Shown here: positions 59,789 through 64,000 of the stretch, piece by piece
Position numbering within the stretch: position 1 is the stretch's first letter
Layout: every line of letters begins with the position of its first letter
NCBI GenBank assembly: GCA_030817875.1
Contig: JAUSZU010000001.1
Coordinates: forward strand, 496,001-560,000
DNA from: Flavobacterium sp. W4I14
Lineage (GTDB): Bacteria; Bacteroidota; Bacteroidia; Sphingobacteriales; Sphingobacteriaceae
Length of the DNA: 64,000 nucleotides
Direction of reading: 5' to 3'
Program-made: the position numbers and the translations under genes
The notes under the pieces: generated by a model
Told to the model about the DNA's origin: nothing
What the model saw: the letters and a program-made list of their open reading frames with translations, nothing else
Databases searched by the model: none

Positions 59789-60002
59789 ATAGAAAAGTTT
59801 TTAGGTTTGTTGGAACTGTAGACGTACAACTTTAGAAATTACTTTAAATGCGATTGATTTTTTTATCTTTTTATTTGAGTCAATCAGTTTAGTCGTTTTA
59901 ACGATATGAGCCCCACTAAAAAAGTAAAATAATTTGTAAGGATCTTTGATCTCACGCGACAAAGCAATTATGAAGTATATTTATATTAGATAATACCAAA
60001 AA

Positions 60003-60593
60003 ATGCAAAACGAAACGGATAAGGAATATACAGTCAAGAAACTTCAGTCAGACCCGCTGAGCTGGGTAGAAAAATATGCCGATTACCTGTACGGCTTTGC
60101 CATGTCGAGAATAAGAGATGAAGATGTGGCCAAAGATTTGGTTCAGGATACCTTTTTGGCAGGTTTGCAAAGATTAGATGGTTTTGAGGGTAATAGTAAA
60201 GAGAAAACCTGGCTAACGGCAATCCTTAAAAACAAAATAGCCGATTTTTACCGAAAACGTTCTGCCAATACTTTAAAAGTAGTAAGTGCGGAAGATACAG
60301 TGCAGGGGTTTTTTGATGCGGAATCCGGACATTGGACAGAAAAAGATTATCCACGGGCATTTGGTTTGGAAATAGATAACCCTTTAATGATGAAAGAATT
60401 GGGGGTTATATTGAATGATTGTTTGGCCAAACTCCCTGGCTTATGGTTTTCTGTATTTTCGATGAAACATATAGACGATCTTGCATCGGAGCTGATCTGT
60501 ACCGAATTAAAACTCAGCACGGCTAATTTCTGGGTGATTATGCACCGCACAAAACTTAACCTGAGGGCCTGCCTTCAAAAAAACTGGAACTGA
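60003..60593 (+). CDS. Sigma-70 family RNA polymerase sigma factor
   Basis: 196 aa. Region 2 is YADYLYGFAMSRIRDEDVAKDLVQDTFLAGLQRLDGFEGNSKEKTWLTAILKNKIADFYRK; region 4 is LPGLWFSVFSMKHIDDLASELICTELKLSTANFWVIMHRTKLNLRACLQKNW. The IC.EL.LS..N.WV.MHR pattern with a downstream zinc-finger anti-sigma gene is that of the TIGR02943-like group. It is followed after 1 bp by that small anti-sigma gene, then by a peroxiredoxin, hinting at a redox-responsive unit (inference). Confidence 0.9.
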   Translation: MQNETDKEYTVKKLQSDPLSWVEKYADYLYGFAMSRIRDEDVAKDLVQDTFLAGLQRLDGFEGNSKEKTWLTAILKNKIADFYRKRSANTLKVVSAEDTVQGFFDAESGHWTEKDYPRAFGLEIDNPLMMKELGVILNDCLAKLPGLWFSVFSMKHIDDLASELICTELKLSTANFWVIMHRTKLNLRACLQKNWN

Positions 60594-60594
60594 T

Positions 60595-60861
60595 ATGACG
60601 AGTGCGCTAAAAAATATAATCTATAACTGTAGGCAAGCTACTTTTTTGATCGAAAAAAGAATTGCCGGAAAAATTACAGCTGCCGAAACACTACAATTAC
60701 ACATACATCTGGCAGGTTGTTCGGTGTGCAAAATTTATCAACAACAAAGTATATTGATTAATAAGGTTTTTGTGGGTTTTGAAAACAGCGGTTTTAAACT
60801 GGATGAAGCCTTTAAAAAAATGTTAAACGAGAAGATTGAAAAAGAAATAAATAAAAATTAA
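60595..60861 (+). CDS. Zinc-finger anti-sigma factor-like protein
   Basis: 88 aa. It contains HLAGCSVC (H-x3-C-x2-C), the zinc-binding core of the anti-sigma domain family, after a helix (RIAGKITAAETLQLHIHLAG). No transmembrane segment, so it would be a soluble binder of the sigma factor. Adjacent (1 bp) to the sigma gene. The sensing residues, if any, are the Cys pair; redox control is a possibility suggested by the neighbouring peroxiredoxin. Confidence 0.8.
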   Translation: MTSALKNIIYNCRQATFLIEKRIAGKITAAETLQLHIHLAGCSVCKIYQQQSILINKVFVGFENSGFKLDEAFKKMLNEKIEKEINKN

Positions 60862-60918
60862 TTTTAACTGTAAGGTTAATGCTGCTGTTTCGACTAAGAG
60901 GAAAAACATAAAGACAAA

Positions 60919-61500
60919 ATGAAAAGGATTATCTTACTTACAGCGTTAGCTGTTGTATTATCGCTGCAAACAAAAGCACAAAAAGGTTTAAAGGAAGGTG
61001 ATAAAGCGCCTATGTTTAGTGGAGTGGACCAAAATGGTAAAACCGTGAGTTTGAAAGGTGCACTTAAAGCGCACCGTTCTGTGGTATTATTCTTTTATCG
61101 CGGTCAATGGTGCCCCTATTGTAATAAACACATTAAAGAGCTGCAAGATTCTTTAAGTTTATTAAGTGGAAAAGATGCTTATGTTATTGGCGTTACACCC
61201 GAAACAAAAGAAAACATCGATAAAACAATCAAAAAAACGAGCGCAGGCTTTTCTATTCTTCAGGATAAAGACGATGAGATTATGAAAGCCTACAATGTTA
61301 ACTTTATGATGGACGAAGCAACTTTTACGAAATACAAGGGTTATGGTATAAATTTAGAAGACAACAACGGGAATACTCGACATACCTTACCTGTTCCTGC
61401 AACCTATATCATCGATCGTTCAGGTAAAATTAAATATGTTCATTTCAATCCCAACTATCAAAAAAGAGCCTCTGTGAAACTTTTGCTTTCGAAACTTTAG
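60919..61500 (+). CDS. Exported thiol peroxidase/peroxiredoxin (AhpC/TSA family)
   Basis: 193 aa with a signal peptide (MKRIILLTALAVVLSLQTKAQ). The thioredoxin-fold active site is FYRGQWCPYCNK with Cys65 and Cys68 in CxxC, in the family position of the peroxidatic Cys. PATYIIDRSGKIKYVHFNP is the usual fold end. Envelope peroxide reduction is the expected role; the reductant is unknown. It lies 57 bp after the anti-sigma gene, suggesting shared control. Confidence 0.88.
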   Translation: MKRIILLTALAVVLSLQTKAQKGLKEGDKAPMFSGVDQNGKTVSLKGALKAHRSVVLFFYRGQWCPYCNKHIKELQDSLSLLSGKDAYVIGVTPETKENIDKTIKKTSAGFSILQDKDDEIMKAYNVNFMMDEATFTKYKGYGINLEDNNGNTRHTLPVPATYIIDRSGKIKYVHFNPNYQKRASVKLLLSKL

Positions 61501-61560
61501 CTGTTAAATTTAAGCTGTGGCAACAAGGATGGGTGTTTTTATTTTAGCATTGATCGATCA

Positions 61561-62115
61561 ATGCTAAGACTTTTAGCGCTAAATTCAGCTTTTTATCTGT
61601 TATTTTCTTACCTTCAGATTTTGAGGCTTATGGTAAAAGATGAAATGATTTTGTATAAAAGGGCTTGGGACTCTGGCAATTGCTCATGTACGGCGGCCTT
61701 GTTTTTGTTTTCATTTATAGTTATGGTTATTATTTCCTTTTTTTCGGAAGACAAATGGGCCTTATCTATCTCCCTTTATGCTTCTGCCATACTAACTTTT
61801 ATATTAGTAACCGTAAGAGTAGTGGGTTATTGGGCTCAGCGTGAAGAAAAAACAGTGCTATTAAAGGTATGTGGCGAAGGACTTTATTACTATGAGCATG
61901 ATGCCCTTATCCAATGGAAAGTTATAACCGATATACAGATTGTTGACCATAAACTTTCGGTTTCTGCTGGCGGCAAACGTGCGTTGGATTTTACATTAAA
62001 TTTATTGGACACCAACCTACAGGAAAGGTTCGACGATTTCTGCCAGTTGCTTAACAGGTATTATTATCCCAAAACCGTTTATATTTATGAATCTTCAGTT
62101 TCTTGTGGCTGCTAA
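61561..62115 (+). CDS. Uncharacterised membrane protein with PH-like tail
   Basis: 184 aa. Two membrane segments at about 45-62 and 69-88 (AALFLFSFIVMVIISFF, ALSISLYASAILTFILVTV), perhaps an N-terminal third one (1-20). The C-terminal ~80 residues (EKTVLLKVCGEGLYYYEHDALIQWKVITDIQIVDHKLSV) resemble the bacterial PH-like domain attached to membrane helices. It ends in CGC. Eight bp before the GRDP-like gene, so the two are probably co-transcribed. Function unknown. Confidence 0.65.
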   Translation: MLRLLALNSAFYLLFSYLQILRLMVKDEMILYKRAWDSGNCSCTAALFLFSFIVMVIISFFSEDKWALSISLYASAILTFILVTVRVVGYWAQREEKTVLLKVCGEGLYYYEHDALIQWKVITDIQIVDHKLSVSAGGKRALDFTLNLLDTNLQERFDDFCQLLNRYYYPKTVYIYESSVSCGC

Positions 62116-62122
62116 ATAGTGC

Positions 62123-62740
62123 ATGATGAAACCTGAATATGTCACGATATTACCTGATGAAAGAGAGGTAAATTATGCAGACGATCCTTTGTGGCAACGG
62201 ATTTATGACTATTCGCCAGATAATGAAGATTTTGCAATCCCTTTTTCGCGAAAATTAGCAGTTACCGAGGGCTGGACAAGACGGTTTACTTTACTGGCGA
62301 TAGCAGAGTATAAGCGTTTTGTGTATCTCTGTTGTATATCACAGAACGGGGCATCGCCTTCTATTGTTGTTGATAAGGTATGGCATATGCACCTGCTATA
62401 TACGGTAGAGTACTGGGAAAAATTCTGCCCATTGGTTTTAGGTCGGAATTTACATCATTATCCCAACGTGGGGGGTATTGTGGAATACAATAAACATCAG
62501 GATTGGTATTTAGAAACATTAAAACTTTATCTGATTATCTTCAAAGAAAACCCTCCTCCTGATTTTTGGAGAATGCCCAAGGATATTTTACCACATTTAT
62601 TAGATAAGAAAGATGCCACCTCTTCACAAAACAGTAAGAAATCGTTTTACAACAAAATTACAGGTATCATAATAAGTAGATTTCAATTCCTTAGCAAGGT
62701 TAAGCTTATGCCAGATAAAGAGCGGAAAAAATCAGTATAA
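62123..62740 (+). CDS. GRDP-like (glycine-rich domain-containing, DUF1399-type) protein
   Basis: 205 aa from the ATG at 62123. The signature VDKVWHMHLLYTVEYWEKFCPLVLG, with WHxH near residues 86-89, is the core of the DUF1399/glycine-rich-domain protein family first described in plants; bacterial copies occur in Bacteroidota. The WHxH plus a downstream HHYPN could bind a metal. No membrane segment. It follows a membrane protein in the sigma/peroxiredoxin cluster, but its role is unknown. Confidence 0.7.
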   Translation: MMKPEYVTILPDEREVNYADDPLWQRIYDYSPDNEDFAIPFSRKLAVTEGWTRRFTLLAIAEYKRFVYLCCISQNGASPSIVVDKVWHMHLLYTVEYWEKFCPLVLGRNLHHYPNVGGIVEYNKHQDWYLETLKLYLIIFKENPPPDFWRMPKDILPHLLDKKDATSSQNSKKSFYNKITGIIISRFQFLSKVKLMPDKERKKSV

Positions 62741-63277
62741 ATTGACTTTAAGTCATTTATTCCGATAAACGAAGAAAAAGAAGTACCCTTCGTTATCAAA
62801 ATAGGTATGAACGACACCTTACAAAGTAGCTTACAACATCAGGAATAAGAAAATGTAAGACTATCGAGCTTATAGGTCCTTCTTTGTCTTACATGATTCA
62901 ATTAAAAAAATCCTTCACTTCGACTCTGCTCGACAAAAGCTTAGGATGACGAAATAGAAAAAACAGACGTTATTCCGAGCAGACGAAATCCAAATACAAA
63001 AAGGCAAATCTGCTGTGGCATTACCATTCCTAATCGAGTTCGGAATGATGGGCGAGGAGGCAAGCCTTCTGCAGATTTTCGATCCGCAATTTACTTCAAA
63101 TGCTTGTTTAAGGATTACAAATGCCGGTTAACATCTTAAAAATTTCATCAATTAGGTAGCAGATAGGCAGGATGAAGCAGGACGGTTTGGCGCGCTACGT
63201 TTTATATATTAACCGGAAATAAACCAGCAGCTATATAACGCTTGCTGTAACGTATAACCAAATATATTCCGGAATTT
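62741..63277. repeat. Gene-free stretch with degraded repeats
   Basis: Holds CTTCACTTCGACTCTGCTCG ending in GGATGACGAAAT (~62912-62955), CATTCCTAATCGAGTTCGGA (~63024) related to the REP-like right arm, and other decayed tracts. No coding potential recognised; the GH28 promoter should be within the last 100 bp. Confidence 0.5.
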
Positions 63278-64000
63278 ATGAAAAGCATCCATTCTTTTAT
63301 GCTTGCAGCGTTTATGCTCGTTAGTATTACCGTTTTTGCCCAACCCAAAACACCAGACTGGGTAAGCAAGGTGGGTGCTAGGAAATTCAGTTTTAAGCAG
63401 AATAACTATCTTGTAAACAAATATGGCGCGATAAACGATGGTAAAACTTTGGCTACAAATGCCATTCAAAAGGCCATTGACGATTGTGCGGCGAAAGGCG
63501 GAGGTATCGTTTTTTTTGAAGCGGGCAAATACCTTACGGGATCAATATTTATTAAAAATGGAGTCAATTTAAAGATTGATGAAGGTGTTGAAATTTTGGG
63601 TAGCCAGAACATTAAGGATTACCCAGAAATCGATACACGTGTGGCCGGCATCGAAATGAAATGGCCTGCTGCGCTGATCAACATTCTAAAACAAAATAAA
63701 GCTTCTATTTCGGGCAAAGGACTCATTAATGCCCAGGGCAAACCATTTTGGGAATATTACTGGAATTTAAGAAAAGAATATGATCCGAAAGGGTTAAGGT
63801 GGATTGTAGATTATGATGCTAAACGGCCAAGAACAATACTGGTCGAACCGGGAAAGGATGTGGTGATTAAAGATATTCATGTACAACAGGCCGGATTTTG
63901 GACAGTCCAGATTTTGTACTCTTCTTATGTAACGGTAGATCATATTACCATTCGGAACAATGTAGATGGCAGCGGCCCGAGTACTGATGGAATTGACGTC
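63278..64000 (+). CDS. GH28 polygalacturonase-type glycoside hydrolase (3' end outside window)
   Basis: Starts ATG at 63278 and stays open to the window end, 241 codons so far. Signal peptide MKSIHSFMLAAFMLVSITVFAQ. Then the parallel beta-helix start FSFKQNNYLVNKYGAINDGKTLATNAIQKAIDDCAAKGGGIVFFEAGKYLTGSIF, typical of pectinase-type helices, and the motif STDGIDV at the end of the window, equivalent to the family's NTDGID with the catalytic Asp. It would cut pectin or rhamnogalacturonan backbones. The GH78 gene at 20398 could act on the same polymers. Confidence 0.9.
   Translation, partial: MKSIHSFMLAAFMLVSITVFAQPKTPDWVSKVGARKFSFKQNNYLVNKYGAINDGKTLATNAIQKAIDDCAAKGGGIVFFEAGKYLTGSIFIKNGVNLKIDEGVEILGSQNIKDYPEIDTRVAGIEMKWPAALINILKQNKASISGKGLINAQGKPFWEYYWNLRKEYDPKGLRWIVDYDAKRPRTILVEPGKDVVIKDIHVQQAGFWTVQILYSSYVTVDHITIRNNVDGSGPSTDGIDV

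Noticed and set aside
1..64000. CRISPR array, prophage, insertion sequence, integron
   Set aside because: No regularly spaced repeats, phage structural genes, transposase or integrase frames were found; dispersed palindromes are the only repeats.
1..64000. SusC/SusD polysaccharide utilisation locus
   Set aside because: GH78, GH2 and GH28 genes are present, but no SusC-type TonB receptor or SusD lipoprotein lies beside them in the window.

Overview
The window reads as chromosomal DNA of a low-GC Bacteroidota, most like Pedobacter or a close Sphingobacteriaceae relative. The support is a subtilase ending in a type IX secretion (T9SS) sorting domain, many lipoproteins and outer-membrane beta-barrels, -7 boxes of the TAnnTTTG type, a moaC-moaB fusion, a DUF3822 protein next to rsmD, and several secreted glycoside hydrolases (GH78, GH2, GH28). 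Genus is inferred from gene style, not from a marker gene. No rRNA, tRNA, CRISPR array, prophage or complete insertion sequence was recognised.

Layout. 1-12.3 kb: an envelope and secreted peptidase group (M1-like, truncated at the left edge; polysaccharide deacetylase lipoprotein; S9 dipeptidyl-peptidase; PepSY-like protein; HEXXH M57-like lipoprotein divergent from a T9SS subtilase; M28 lipoprotein). 12.3-17 kb: three small beta-barrel proteins around an FMN reductase and a fosmidomycin-resistance-type MFS pump. 17.2-24.3 kb, minus strand: clpB, alpha-L-rhamnosidase, an SRPBCC protein and pyrE. 24.7-29.6 kb: AraC regulator, PEP-mutase/isocitrate-lyase family enzyme, SnoaL-like protein, a DeoR regulator divergent from nudK with a tandem 15-bp operator-like repeat between them, and a zinc alcohol dehydrogenase. 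29.7-41.6 kb: a coiled-coil membrane protein, a candidate small RNA with its own promoter and terminator, NUDIX hydrolase, ECF sigma factor with a membrane partner, coaD, rsmD/DUF3822, a DisA/diadenylate-cyclase-like protein, a RecD-type helicase, a four-helix-bundle membrane protein, a cvfB-like S1 protein and a LURP-one/scramblase-like protein. 41.8-49 kb: a heterodimeric ABC exporter, an SMP-30 family protein and a GH2 beta-galactosidase. 49.2-51.2 kb: three genes I do not recognise, and a cold-shock protein.

51.4-59.3 kb is one long minus-strand molybdenum cofactor locus: XdhC-family protein, mocA-like nucleotidyltransferase, moaA, moeA, TauE/SafE transporter, a periplasmic molybdopterin-fold protein without an evident Cys ligand, then moaD, moeB-rhodanese, moaE and moaCB. 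No molybdoenzyme is present in the window. 60-62.7 kb holds a sigma factor, zinc-finger anti-sigma protein, secreted peroxiredoxin, a membrane protein and a GRDP-like protein. A GH28 gene runs off the right edge.

The gaps are unusually rich in short palindromic elements of at least four families: the CCACAGAT type, the TCCCGCGCAGGCGGGA REP-like type, a two-hairpin GTCAGATA type, and large GTCATT...AATGAC palindromes. The strongest candidates for undescribed biology are the ~90-nt RNA at 30740, the DeoR/nudK tandem operator, the diadenylate-cyclase-like protein with an altered RHR motif, the 16-bp inverted repeat inside the molybdenum cofactor locus, and the two-hairpin repeat family.
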